From: Pelagibacterium lentulum
Lineage (GTDB): Bacteria > Pseudomonadota > Alphaproteobacteria > Rhizobiales > Devosiaceae
Assembly: GCF_003992625.1 (NCBI RefSeq)
Contig: NZ_RZMW01000041.1
Coordinates: 179,276-243,275, forward strand
Direction of reading: 5' to 3'
DNA: 64,000 nucleotides
The notes beneath the pieces are model-generated. The model searched no databases, was not told the origin of the DNA, and worked only from the letters and a program-made list of their open reading frames with translations. A program made the translations under genes and the position numbers. This document shows positions 17,416 to 26,213 of the stretch, in pieces. Position 1 is the stretch's first letter, and every line of letters starts with the position of its first letter.

Positions 17416-18183
17416 TCATATGCTGCGCGCGACAACCAATTGAGTGTTCCAGCCATCGCACGCGGCCACGACCCGTTGCGGCGGCACCTGCTCGGTGTAA
17501 AAGGTGTCGACTTGCTGGAGCGAGCCGATACGGGCAGGCGCCCGGCGCAAGAACTTCGATCGGTCGGCAACAAGGAAGGTCTGACGTGCGTGCGCGATGA
17601 TCGTCTGGCTCACGCCGACTTCCTGGATATCGAAATCCATCATGTCCCCGTCCTCGTCCAGGGCCGAGCACCCGATAACCGCAAGATCGAACTTGAACTC
17701 GCGTATGGCCTTGATTGTGACCGTGCCCACAAGCCCGCCGTCCGATCGCCTCAACAGACCGCCAACAACAATGATCTCGCAAGCGGGATTATCGACGAGA
17801 ATATTGGCGACATTCATGTTGTTGGTGAGCACCATGATATCGCGGTGCCTGAGCAAAGCGCGCGCGACCGCTTCCGTACTCGTTCCGATATTGAGGAATA
17901 TCGAGCAGCCATTGGGGATATCCTTGACGCAGCGCTCGGCAATCGCCGCCTTGGCGGCATCGTTAAGCCCGCGCCGGTCTTCATAGCCGATATTGGCAAC
18001 CGTCGAGGGCATGACCGCGCCCCCATGCACCCGCTCGAGCTTTCCGGCATCGGCCAACTCTGCCAAATCCCGACGGATGGTCTGCACCGTGACGTTAAAA
18101 TGTCCAGCGAGCGCTTCAACGCTGACGCGCCCATCGCGGCGCGCGATATCGAGAATTTCCGGAAGCCGAAGATGCTGAGACAC
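17416..18183 (-). CDS. glpR: Glycerol regulon repressor, DeoR family
   Basis: From GTG 18183 (GGAGGAG 8 bp upstream) the product is 255 residues, close to E. coli GlpR. The N-terminal DeoR winged helix reads VSVEALAGHFNVTVQTIRRD, with HGGAV at the wing. The C-terminal sugar-phosphate sensor domain has IFLNIGTSTEAVA and LTNNMNVANIL. The family effector is glycerol-3-phosphate. It is divergent from glpD and the glycerol transporter, as expected for the local repressor. A frame reaching 18327 would read through operator-like DNA and is rejected. Confidence 0.92.
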   Translation of the reverse strand: MSQHLRLPEILDIARRDGRVSVEALAGHFNVTVQTIRRDLAELADAGKLERVHGGAVMPSTVANIGYEDRRGLNDAAKAAIAERCVKDIPNGCSIFLNIGTSTEAVARALLRHRDIMVLTNNMNVANILVDNPACEIIVVGGLLRRSDGGLVGTVTIKAIREFKFDLAVIGCSALDEDGDMMDFDIQEVGVSQTIIAHARQTFLVADRSKFLRRAPARIGSLQQVDTFYTEQVPPQRVVAACDGWNTQLVVARSI

Positions 18184-18236
18184 GACGTAAACTCCTCCAA
18201 ACACGACCAGGCGCCAACCGGCTGACTGCAAACCAA

Positions 18237-18409
18237 ATGTTCGTTTTGGCACGTTAGCGCATGGCTGCGCGCCTGAAAACGAGTACAAACCACAAACAAA
18301 CAGCTCGGAAGTCGCATTATCGCGCAAAATCGAAAATTTTGATTTCCATGAATGTTCGATCTTGCGCGAATTTCGACTCTATGCTTTCTTTTTAGCGTTA
18401 AGGCGAACA
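18237..18409. promoter_or_regulatory. glpR-glpD divergent control region with TGTTCG half-sites
   Basis: The DeoR/GlpR-type half-site ATGTTCG occurs at 18237-18243 and 18352-18358. Its inverse CGAACA occurs at 18404-18409, about 20 bp before glpD. TTCGA-type repeats lie around 18355-18376. E. coli GlpR binds repeats of this same core. Spacing between the outer sites would allow looping over both promoters. Binding is inference. Confidence 0.5.
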
Positions 18410-18428
18410 ATGCCAGCAGGGAGGAAGC

Positions 18429-20036
18429 ATGGCACACGACACGAGGCGTGAGCGTCAGACGACCGAGCATTGCGACCTGCTGATCATCGGCGGCGGCATC
18501 AATGGCTGCGGCATCGCGCGTGACGCTGCCGGTCGGGGGCTTTCGGTAATATTGGCCGAGAAAGGCGACCTCGCCAACGCAACCTCCTCCTCCTCGACCA
18601 AGCTGTTTCACGGCGGTCTGCGCTATCTGGAATATTTTGAGTTTCGCCTTGTGCGTGAGGCGCTGATCGAGCGCGAAACACTGTTGCGCGCGATGCCGCA
18701 TATAAGCTGGCCGATGCGTTTTGTGCTGCCTTTTCATAAGGATATGCGCTTCGAGAGCGAGACGCCGACTTCCAAACTGCTCAGTTTGACGATGCCATGG
18801 ATGCGCGGGCGGCGGCCAGCATGGCTGATACGGCTTGGCCTGTTCCTTTACGACCATCTGGGCGGTCGTAAAATCCTGCCTGGCACATCGACGCTGTCGC
18901 TTAACGGAACAGCGGAAGGTGCGCCGCTGCAGGATCGCTTCGCCAAAGCCTACGAATATTCCGATTGCTGGATCGAGGATTCGCGACTGGTTGCATTGAA
19001 TGCCCGCGACGCCGCGGAACGCGGCGCAACGATCCTGACACGCGCGGAAGTGGTCTCCGCCGAGGCCGATGGCGACACCTGGCTCGTTACGCTCAATCGC
19101 GAAGGCAAGACGCAAGTCTATCGCGCGAAAATGCTCGTTAATGCCGCTGGCCCATGGGTTGGCGACGTGATTCATGCCAAGCTCAAGCTGAACAGCCCAG
19201 ACACCGTGCGGCTGGTGCGCGGGAGCCATATCGTTACCCGCAAGCTTTTCGATCATGAAAAGTGCTATTTCTTCCAGGGCACCGATGGACGCATCATCTT
19301 TGCCATTCCCTATGAGCAGGACTTCACCCTGATCGGGACCACTGACGTCGAGCATGACGATCCTGCCCGCGCGCCGGCATGTACCGACGAGGAACGAGAC
19401 TATCTGTGCGATTTTGCCAGTCGATATTTTGCCAAGCCGGTAACGGCGGCCGATGTCGTCTGGACCTATTCGGGCGTGCGCCCGCTCTTTGACGATGGCG
19501 CAAGTTCGGCAACGGCGGCGACGCGCGACTATACGCTCAAGATTGACCGCTCCGCTGGCGCGCCCGTGCTCAATATCTTCGGGGGCAAGATCACCACATA
19601 CCGGCGGCTGGCAGAAGGCGCCTTGGACAAGATCGGCTCGGTACTGCCTCTCACCAAGGGCAAGTGGACTGCTGGCGCACCGCTGCCGGGCGGCGACTTC
19701 CCCCATGACGCAGTTGAACGTCTGATCGATGAATTGATGTCAGCCTATCCGTTTCTGACCCAAAGATGGGCGCGGCGGCTGCTCAGAGCCTATGGCACCG
19801 ACGCGTGGCAGATCCTAGGTACCGCGCGCACTGCCGAAGATTTAGGGCGCGAATTTGGTGCCAGCCTGACCGAGACGGAAGTTTCATGGCTGATGGAACA
19901 TGAATTTGCACGCGAAGCCGAGGACGTGTTGTGGCGACGCAGCAAGCTGGGCCTGCGGTTGAGCAAGGATGAAATCCAGACGCTCGGCGACTGGATGAAG
20001 GCACATACAAAACACATCGAGAACGCGGCCCAATAA
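18429..20036 (+). CDS. glpD: Aerobic glycerol-3-phosphate dehydrogenase
   Basis: This FAD enzyme oxidises glycerol-3-phosphate to dihydroxyacetone phosphate at the inner membrane and passes electrons to quinone. The 535-residue protein has the dinucleotide-binding motif LLIIGGGINGCGIARDAAGRG (about 18-38). The GlpD signature TSSSSTKLFHGGLRYLE follows, and IGTTDVEHDDPARAP lies mid-protein. ATG 18429 follows GGGAGGAAGC. It leads the glycerol operon, 26 bp before glpS. Confidence 0.95.
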   Translation: MAHDTRRERQTTEHCDLLIIGGGINGCGIARDAAGRGLSVILAEKGDLANATSSSSTKLFHGGLRYLEYFEFRLVREALIERETLLRAMPHISWPMRFVLPFHKDMRFESETPTSKLLSLTMPWMRGRRPAWLIRLGLFLYDHLGGRKILPGTSTLSLNGTAEGAPLQDRFAKAYEYSDCWIEDSRLVALNARDAAERGATILTRAEVVSAEADGDTWLVTLNREGKTQVYRAKMLVNAAGPWVGDVIHAKLKLNSPDTVRLVRGSHIVTRKLFDHEKCYFFQGTDGRIIFAIPYEQDFTLIGTTDVEHDDPARAPACTDEERDYLCDFASRYFAKPVTAADVVWTYSGVRPLFDDGASSATAATRDYTLKIDRSAGAPVLNIFGGKITTYRRLAEGALDKIGSVLPLTKGKWTAGAPLPGGDFPHDAVERLIDELMSAYPFLTQRWARRLLRAYGTDAWQILGTARTAEDLGREFGASLTETEVSWLMEHEFAREAEDVLWRRSKLGLRLSKDEIQTLGDWMKAHTKHIENAAQ

Positions 20037-20062
20037 GTCGCGTCCGATGGGAGGAGAAGACA

Positions 20063-21148
20063 ATGGCATTGGTATTGGAGGGGGTCTCCAAGCTCGTTGA
20101 AGGGCAGACCCACATCTATCCGACCGACCTGACGCTTGAACGCGGCACCATGAACGTGCTGCTTGGCCCAACGCTTTCGGGCAAGACCTCGCTTATGAGA
20201 GTCATGGCGGGCCTTGATGCACCAACAACCGGGCGTCTGTTCTGGGAAGGCCAAGATGTGACAGGCATGCGGGTCCAGGACCGCAAGGTCGCGATGGTCT
20301 ATCAGCAGTTCATCAACTATCCCTCGATGAACGTCTATGAGAACATCGCCTCGCCGTTGCGGTTGATGGGGGTCGGCAAGGCAGAGATCGACCGGCGTGT
20401 GCGCGCAACGGCCGAAATGATGAAACTTTCGGCGATGCTCGATCGCAAGCCCCTTGAGCTTTCGGGAGGTCAGCAGCAACGCTGTGCCTTGGCGCGGGCG
20501 CTGGTCAAAGAGGCCGGCCTGGTTCTGCTCGACGAGCCCTTGGCCAATCTCGACTACAAACTGCGCGAGGAGATGCGCGCTGAAATTCCACGCATCTTCG
20601 AGGAATCGGGCGCGATTTTTGTCTATGCAACAACGGAACCGGAAGAGGCGCTTTTGCTGGGCGGCAATGTCGCCACGCTCTGGGAAGGACGCGTGACCCA
20701 GTTCGGTTTGACGCCCAAGGTCTATCGCCAGCCGAAGGATGCAACAACAGCACGTGTCTTTTCCGATCCGCCAATGAACTTTACCCGCATGGTCAAAGCC
20801 GGCGAAAAGATCAGCATAGGCGAAGGTCAATCCAAAGCGAGCGGCATGCTCGCCGGCCTTGCCGATGGCGCCTATCTTGCCGGTTTCCGCCCCGACCATC
20901 TGCGCATCGCAGCGCCGCACGCAGAGGCGTTGGAGTTCCAGTGCCGGTTGCGTGTGACCGAGCTTACCGGGTCGGAAACTTTTATCCATCTCGACCACGG
21001 CAACGACCGCTGGGTAGGCCTTGTGCATGGCGCACACGACCTTGAATTCGGCGCACCACTCAAGGTCTGGCTCGATGCCGCCCATGTCTATGCCTTTGCG
21101 GAAAGCGGCGAGCTGGTCGCACCGGCAGGCTACGCGCAGGCGGCGTGA
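20063..21148 (+). CDS. glpS: Glycerol ABC transporter ATP-binding protein GlpS
   Basis: This 361-residue ATPase of the MalK/UgpC class has Walker A GPTLSGKTS (about 35-43), Q-loop YQQFINYPSMNVYENIA, signature LSGGQQQRCALARAL, and Walker B VLLDEPLANLDY. A C-terminal TOBE-like regulatory domain follows. Walker A has GPTLSGKT where GxSGCGKS is usual, as in the known GlpS proteins of rhizobia. It forms a heterodimer with GlpT. It sits between glpD and glpT, 10 bp before the latter. Confidence 0.9.
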   Translation: MALVLEGVSKLVEGQTHIYPTDLTLERGTMNVLLGPTLSGKTSLMRVMAGLDAPTTGRLFWEGQDVTGMRVQDRKVAMVYQQFINYPSMNVYENIASPLRLMGVGKAEIDRRVRATAEMMKLSAMLDRKPLELSGGQQQRCALARALVKEAGLVLLDEPLANLDYKLREEMRAEIPRIFEESGAIFVYATTEPEEALLLGGNVATLWEGRVTQFGLTPKVYRQPKDATTARVFSDPPMNFTRMVKAGEKISIGEGQSKASGMLAGLADGAYLAGFRPDHLRIAAPHAEALEFQCRLRVTELTGSETFIHLDHGNDRWVGLVHGAHDLEFGAPLKVWLDAAHVYAFAESGELVAPAGYAQAA

Positions 21149-21158
21149 GGGGAGAACC

Positions 21159-22265
21159 ATGGCTCAGATAACACTCGACAATCTCGCGCATTCTTATCTG
21201 CCGTATCCCTCGCGGGACGACGATTGGGCGCTCAAGCAACTCGATCACGTCTGGAACGATGGCGAAGCCTATGCGCTTCTGGGCGCATCGGGCTGCGGCA
21301 AGTCCACGCTGCTCAATATCATTTCGGGCCTGCTGGTGCCCACCCGCGGTCGTATACTGTTCGGTGATCAGGATGTCACACGGCAGGATACGGTTGAACG
21401 CAATATCGCGCAGGTCTTCCAGTTCCCGGTCGTCTACGACACGATGAGTGTGCGCGATAACCTAGCTTTCCCGTTGCGCAACCGGGGCATGGATCCGGCC
21501 TATATTGCCGCACGGGTGCAAAAGGTCGCGCATATGATCGGCATGGAGGCTACCCTTGGCCGCAAGGCACGGGGCCTGACAGCCGATGCCAAGCAGAAGA
21601 TCAGCCTGGGGCGCGGCATCGTCCGCGAGGACGTCAACGCAATCCTGTTCGATGAACCGCTTACTGTCATCGATCCTCATATGAAATGGGAGTTGCGCAC
21701 CCAGCTCAAGGCGCTTCACAATGAGTTCGGCCACACCATGATCTATGTCACGCACGACCAGACCGAGGCGTTGACATTCGCCGACAAGGTCGTGGTCATG
21801 CATGATGGCCGTGTCGTCCAGCTCGGAACGCCCGAAGAATTGTTCGATACGCCCGAGCATACATTTGTGGGCTACTTCATCGGCTCTCCCGGCATGAACC
21901 TGCTTGATGCCGATATATCCGGCAACACAGCTCATTGCACGGGTCATGCGATACCGTTGAATGGGCATTACAAGGCGCAGAACGGCAAGATCCAGATCGG
22001 CATACGACCCGAATTCGTATCGCTGGTTAGCGGACAGGAAGGGCTTCCTGTAACCATCCGTCGTATCGAGGACGTGGGGCGCCACCAGATTCTGCGCGCC
22101 GAGTTCGCCGGCCAACCCATCAACGCCATTCTGCCCGAAGGCATGGCTGTGCCTTCCGATGCGAACCGGCTCAAATTCGACCCTATGCGGGTCAATGTCT
22201 ATGTCGATGACTGGCGGGTCAAGCCGCTCCATAGCGTCGCCACGTCGCAAAAGGAGGCCGTGTGA
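21159..22265 (+). CDS. glpT: Glycerol ABC transporter ATP-binding protein GlpT (ABC-type)
   Basis: From ATG 21159 (GAGGGGAG upstream) the product is 368 residues. Walker A is LLGASGCGKSTLLN (about 45). The signature segment is degenerate: LTADAKQKISLGRGI replaces LSGGQ. Walker B is ILFDEPLTVIDPH and the H-loop is IYVTHDQTEAL. A degenerate signature in one subunit fits an asymmetric GlpS/GlpT pair. This GlpT is an ABC ATPase and is unrelated to the E. coli glycerol-3-phosphate antiporter of the same name. Its stop overlaps the glpP start. Confidence 0.9.
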   Translation: MAQITLDNLAHSYLPYPSRDDDWALKQLDHVWNDGEAYALLGASGCGKSTLLNIISGLLVPTRGRILFGDQDVTRQDTVERNIAQVFQFPVVYDTMSVRDNLAFPLRNRGMDPAYIAARVQKVAHMIGMEATLGRKARGLTADAKQKISLGRGIVREDVNAILFDEPLTVIDPHMKWELRTQLKALHNEFGHTMIYVTHDQTEALTFADKVVVMHDGRVVQLGTPEELFDTPEHTFVGYFIGSPGMNLLDADISGNTAHCTGHAIPLNGHYKAQNGKIQIGIRPEFVSLVSGQEGLPVTIRRIEDVGRHQILRAEFAGQPINAILPEGMAVPSDANRLKFDPMRVNVYVDDWRVKPLHSVATSQKEAV

Positions 22266-23137
22266 TGGACAAGATCGAAAACAACAAAGCCTGGTTCCTT
22301 GTTCTGCCAGTATTGCTGTTGGTGGCCTTTTCGGCAGTGATCCCATTGATGACCGTTGTGAATTACTCGGTGCAGGATACCTTCGGCAACAATGTCTTTT
22401 TCTGGGAAGGGCTGGGCTGGTTCAAGGAAGTGCTGACCTCCAGCCGCGTCCACGGGGCGCTTGGCCGTCAGTTGGCCTTCTCGGCAATCATCCTCGCCAT
22501 TCAGATTCCACTGGGCATTGCCATTGCACTGTGTATGCCCAAACGCGGTTTCTGGGCCTCTGTCTGCCTTGTTCTGATGTCGCTGCCATTGCTCATTCCA
22601 TGGAACGTCGTGGGCACGATATGGCAGATCCTGGGCCGTACCGATATTGGCCTGCTTGGATATACGCTCGATCAACTCGGCATATCCTGGAACTATGCAC
22701 GCAACCCGGTCCATGCCTGGATTATCGTCGTGGTCATGGATGTCTGGCACTGGACCTCGCTGGTCGCGCTACTGGCCTATGCCGGGTTGCAGTCGATCCC
22801 ACAGGCTTATTACCAGGCCGCCAAGATCGACCAGGCCAGCCGCTGGAAAGTGTTTCGCTATATCGAATTGCCCAAGATGCAGGGCGTGCTGCTGATCGCC
22901 ATTCTGCTGCGTTTCATGGACAGCTTTATGATCTATACCGAGCCTTTCGTAGTCACCGGCGGCGGTCCGGGCAGTGCCACCAGTTTCCTTTCAATCGACC
23001 TCGTCAAGATGGCCCTGGGGCAGTTCGACCTCGGTCCTGCGGCAGCATTCTCGATCATGTACTTCCTGATCATCCTGCTGGTGAGTTGGGTGTTCTACAC
23101 GGTCATGACCAATATCGACAAAGCGGAGGGCAAGTGA
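22265..23137 (+). CDS. glpP: Glycerol ABC transporter permease GlpP
   Basis: This 290-residue permease of the MalF/UgpA type has six hydrophobic helices. The EAA loop is YYQAAKIDQASRWKVFRYIELP (about 180-200). ATG 22265 overlaps the glpT stop (TGATG) with GGAGG just upstream. It pairs with GlpQ, whose start overlaps its stop by 1 bp. Confidence 0.9.
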   Translation: MDKIENNKAWFLVLPVLLLVAFSAVIPLMTVVNYSVQDTFGNNVFFWEGLGWFKEVLTSSRVHGALGRQLAFSAIILAIQIPLGIAIALCMPKRGFWASVCLVLMSLPLLIPWNVVGTIWQILGRTDIGLLGYTLDQLGISWNYARNPVHAWIIVVVMDVWHWTSLVALLAYAGLQSIPQAYYQAAKIDQASRWKVFRYIELPKMQGVLLIAILLRFMDSFMIYTEPFVVTGGGPGSATSFLSIDLVKMALGQFDLGPAAAFSIMYFLIILLVSWVFYTVMTNIDKAEGK

Positions 23138-23991
23138 TGACTGTCGCAACCCAGACTTACGCACCCCGGACACGCACCTTCGCCTTGCCCAGGATCAAGG
23201 TCTCGACCGCGACGCTGGTGCTCTATATCGCCTTCATGCTGGTGCCCATCTATTGGCTCTTGAACATGAGCCTCAAAACCAACCAGGAGATTCTGGGCGG
23301 CTTCGCGCTCTGGCCGCAAAACCCCACGCTCAACAACTATCTCGTCATCCTGACCGATGCGTCCTGGTATATGGGTTACGTCAATTCCATTACCTATGTG
23401 GTGATGAATACCGTGCTCTCTCTCGCAGTTGCGCTTCCGGCCGCCTATGCTTTCAGCCGCTATCGGTTCTTGGGCGACAAGCACCTGTTCTTCTGGCTTC
23501 TGACAAACCGCATGGCGCCTCCGGCCGTATTTGCGCTGCCCTTTTTCCAGCTCTATTCCTCGGTCGGGCTGTTCGACACCCATATCGCAGTTGCGCTGGC
23601 GCATACCTTGTTCAACGTGCCGCTTGCGGTCTGGATTCTTGAAGGCTTCATGCGCGGCGTACCCAAGGAGATCGATGAAACCGCCTATATCGACGGCTAT
23701 TCCTTCCCGCGCTTTTTCGTGAAGATTTTCATGCCGCTGATCGCGTCGGGCATCGGGGTCGCCGCCTTCTTCTGCTTCATGTTCTCCTGGGTGGAATTGC
23801 TGCTTTCGCGCACACTTACCGCCGTCAATGCACAACCGATCGCCTCGGTCATGACGCGGACGGTTTCAGCATCGGGACTGGATTGGGGCGTGCTGTCGGC
23901 GGCAGGCGTTCTAACCATCATCCCCGGCGCGCTGGTGATCTATTTCGTACGTAACTACATCGCCAAGGGCTTTGCCCTGGGGCGTGTTTAA
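23137..23991 (+). CDS. glpQ: Glycerol ABC transporter permease GlpQ
   Basis: This 284-residue permease of the MalG/UgpE type shares its first base with the last base of the glpP stop codon and has GGAGGG upstream. The EAA loop reads DETAYIDGYSFPRFFVKIFMP. It has six hydrophobic helices, starting with TLVLYIAFMLVPIYWLLNMS. The reading frame extends far upstream to 22159 through glpT and glpP, but that extension is a shadow of overlapping genes. The product is not the periplasmic GlpQ phosphodiesterase of E. coli. Confidence 0.9.
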   Translation: MTVATQTYAPRTRTFALPRIKVSTATLVLYIAFMLVPIYWLLNMSLKTNQEILGGFALWPQNPTLNNYLVILTDASWYMGYVNSITYVVMNTVLSLAVALPAAYAFSRYRFLGDKHLFFWLLTNRMAPPAVFALPFFQLYSSVGLFDTHIAVALAHTLFNVPLAVWILEGFMRGVPKEIDETAYIDGYSFPRFFVKIFMPLIASGIGVAAFFCFMFSWVELLLSRTLTAVNAQPIASVMTRTVSASGLDWGVLSAAGVLTIIPGALVIYFVRNYIAKGFALGRV

Positions 23992-24013
23992 CAATGCCTG
24001 AGGAGGAAAGGCC

Positions 24014-24292
24014 ATGAGCTTGCAATGGATGGCATGGACAATGCCCACCGCAATCTTCTTTGGCACGATTGCCGGACTGCTGATCCTGTTCACGATCCTG
24101 GCGATCAGGTTTCCAGAAACGCCACGTCGCGGCGTGTTGACGATCGAGACCACACGCGGGGACCGGTTGTTCATCACACTTTTGGGATCGGCGTTCATCA
24201 ATGCCGGCTGGCTTGCCTTGAGCGGTCAGCCGCAATGGTGGGCGCTGGGAATTTGCGCTCTTTATGCCTACGCGGTTTTCCGCTGGGTCTAG
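24014..24292 (+). CDS. DUF2160 small membrane protein of the glycerol transporter
   Basis: This 92-residue protein has two or three hydrophobic helices (about 10-30, 55-70, 74-90) and the DUF2160 pattern: MDAW-like MAWTMPTAIFF at the start and RGDRLFITLLGSAF in the middle. In rhizobial glp operons a protein of this kind lies between glpQ and glpV. Its role is not established; an accessory membrane subunit is a fair inference. AGGAGG precedes ATG 24014 by a few bases. Confidence 0.88.
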   Translation: MSLQWMAWTMPTAIFFGTIAGLLILFTILAIRFPETPRRGVLTIETTRGDRLFITLLGSAFINAGWLALSGQPQWWALGICALYAYAVFRWV

Positions 24293-24385
24293 GGCCAAAA
24301 AGCGCGTGCCCCGGTTGAGGGTATGGCTTTGACGACAGCCGGAGCACGCAAGAACTGAAACAGGTTCAATCCATGGGAGGATATT

Positions 24386-26098
24386 ATGAACCGTCTATTG
24401 AAAACCTCAACTGCTGTGGGGCTTGCACTCACGGCAATGGGATCACCGGCTTTCGCCGACATGGATGCGGCGCGCGCATTCCTCGACGAACATATCGGCG
24501 ATCTTTCGGTTCTGACCCGCGAAGAGCAGGAAACCGAACTGCAATGGTTCATCGATGCCGCCGAGCCTTTCCGTGGCATGACCATCAACGTCGTATCCGA
24601 AACCATCACTACTCATGAATGGGAAGCCGGGGTTCTGGCGCCAGCCTTCAGTGCCATAACGGGTATCAACGTGACCCACACGCTGATCGCTGAGGGTGAC
24701 GTGGTCGAGCGGCTGCAAACCGAGTTGCAGACTGGCGAAAGCGTCTTTGATATGTATATCAACGACGCGGATCTGATCGGGACCCATTGGCGTTATCAGC
24801 AGACCCGCAACCTGACGGACTGGATGGAAGGTGAAGGCGCCGATTTCACCAATCCTTACCTCGATCTCGACGACTTCATCGGTCTGGACATGGCCACGGG
24901 CCCCGATGGCAAACTCTACCAATTGCCAGTTCAGCAATTCGCCAATCTGTACTGGTTCCGCTATGACTGGTTCACCGACCCGGAAATCCAGGCGGATTTC
25001 GAGGCTGAATACGGCTATCCTCTGGGTGTGCCGGTCAACTGGTCGGCCTATGAAGACATAGCCGAATTCTTCACCGGCCGGGTAATCGACGGGCAGACCG
25101 TTTACGGGCACATGGATTACGGCCGGCGTGACCCTTCACTGGGTTGGCGGTTCACCGATGCATGGCTTTCAATGGCTGGAGCGTCCGACCTTGGCCTGCC
25201 TAACGGCTATCCGGTCGACGAATGGGGCATTCGCGTCGATGAGAACTATCGTCCGGTCGGCTCGTGCATGTCGCGCGGTGGGGCCACCAACAGCCCGGCG
25301 GCGGTTTATTCCATCGAGAAATATGTCAACTGGCTCAACGACTATGCACCTCCACAGGCCGCGGGCATGAATTTCTCGGAAGCCGGTCCGATCCCAGCCC
25401 AGGGCAATATCGCCCAGCAGATCTTCTGGTACACCGCGTTTACCGCCGATATGGTCGATGAAGGCTTGGCAGTGGTCAACGAGGACGGCACGCCAAAATG
25501 GCGTATGGCGCCTTCCCCCCACGGCACCTATTGGCAGGAAGGCATGAAAGTCGGCTATCAGGATGCCGGTTCTGTCACACTGCTTGAATCGACCCCTGTG
25601 GATCGGGCGCAAGCTGCCTGGCTCTATGGCCAGTTCATTGCCTCCAAAACGGTCGATCTGGCCAAGTCGCATTATGGGCTGACCTTCGTACGCGACTCTA
25701 CGATCAATCACGAGAGCTTCACCGAACGCGCTCCGCGACTGGGTGGGTTGATCGAGTTTTATCGTTCGCCCGAGCGCGACCTATGGACCGATACCGGCTT
25801 CAATGTGCCCGACTATCCGCGTCTGGCACAGCTCTGGTGGCAGAATATCGGTGACGCCTCCTCGGGTGCGGTTACTGCGCAAGGCGCCATGGATGCACTC
25901 TGCGATCAGCAGGATGCGATCATGGAGCGCCTTGGCCGCTCTGGCGTACAGGGCGAATTCGGCCCCCAGCTCAATGAGCACCAGGATCCCGAATACTGGC
26001 TGGAGCAACCCGGCGCACCTTGGCCGAAACTGGACGATGAGAAGGGTGAACCCATCACCATCGCCTATGACGAGTTGATCCAGCGCTGGACAGAGTAA
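24386..26098 (+). CDS. glpV: Glycerol ABC transporter substrate-binding protein GlpV
   Basis: This 570-residue exported solute-binding protein (family 1) has a Sec signal, LLKTSTAVGLALTAMGS, with cleavage near AFA-DMD (about 24). Extracellular-solute-binding features include LNVTHTLIAEGDVVERLQTE-like strands and many Trp/Tyr residues in the binding cleft. It is longer than MalE-type proteins but typical for GlpV. It follows DUF2160 after 93 bp. Two hairpins lie after its stop. Confidence 0.9.
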   Translation: MNRLLKTSTAVGLALTAMGSPAFADMDAARAFLDEHIGDLSVLTREEQETELQWFIDAAEPFRGMTINVVSETITTHEWEAGVLAPAFSAITGINVTHTLIAEGDVVERLQTELQTGESVFDMYINDADLIGTHWRYQQTRNLTDWMEGEGADFTNPYLDLDDFIGLDMATGPDGKLYQLPVQQFANLYWFRYDWFTDPEIQADFEAEYGYPLGVPVNWSAYEDIAEFFTGRVIDGQTVYGHMDYGRRDPSLGWRFTDAWLSMAGASDLGLPNGYPVDEWGIRVDENYRPVGSCMSRGGATNSPAAVYSIEKYVNWLNDYAPPQAAGMNFSEAGPIPAQGNIAQQIFWYTAFTADMVDEGLAVVNEDGTPKWRMAPSPHGTYWQEGMKVGYQDAGSVTLLESTPVDRAQAAWLYGQFIASKTVDLAKSHYGLTFVRDSTINHESFTERAPRLGGLIEFYRSPERDLWTDTGFNVPDYPRLAQLWWQNIGDASSGAVTAQGAMDALCDQQDAIMERLGRSGVQGEFGPQLNEHQDPEYWLEQPGAPWPKLDDEKGEPITIAYDELIQRWTE

Positions 26099-26111
26099 CC
26101 TCCAACCGGGA

Positions 26112-26175
26112 CCAGCTTTTCAAGCTGGCCCCGGCCTCCCCTGGAGCGAAGCGGTGCGATAGGCTGCTTCGCTCC
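26112..26175 (+). terminator. Two hairpins between glpV and glpK
   Basis: The first stem is CCAGCTT/AAGCTGG (26112-26118 with 26122-26128), loop TTC. The second is GGAGCGAAGC/GCTTCGCTCC (26143-26152 with 26166-26175), a perfect 10-bp stem followed by a short TTT. They would end or attenuate the transporter transcript before glpK, so glpK may have its own promoter or lower expression. Confidence 0.6.
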
Positions 26176-26213
26176 TTTCGCAAACCGCAATATTTCCCGG
26201 ATGGATAGCGGAC

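Noticed and set aside
17814-19706. 630-codon minus-strand frame
   Set aside because: It runs antisense to glpD and then in another frame through glpR; a GC-rich shadow.
22159-23136. N-terminal extension of glpQ to 610 codons
   Set aside because: It overlaps glpT and glpP in another frame; ATG 23137 has a good ribosome site and gives normal permease length.
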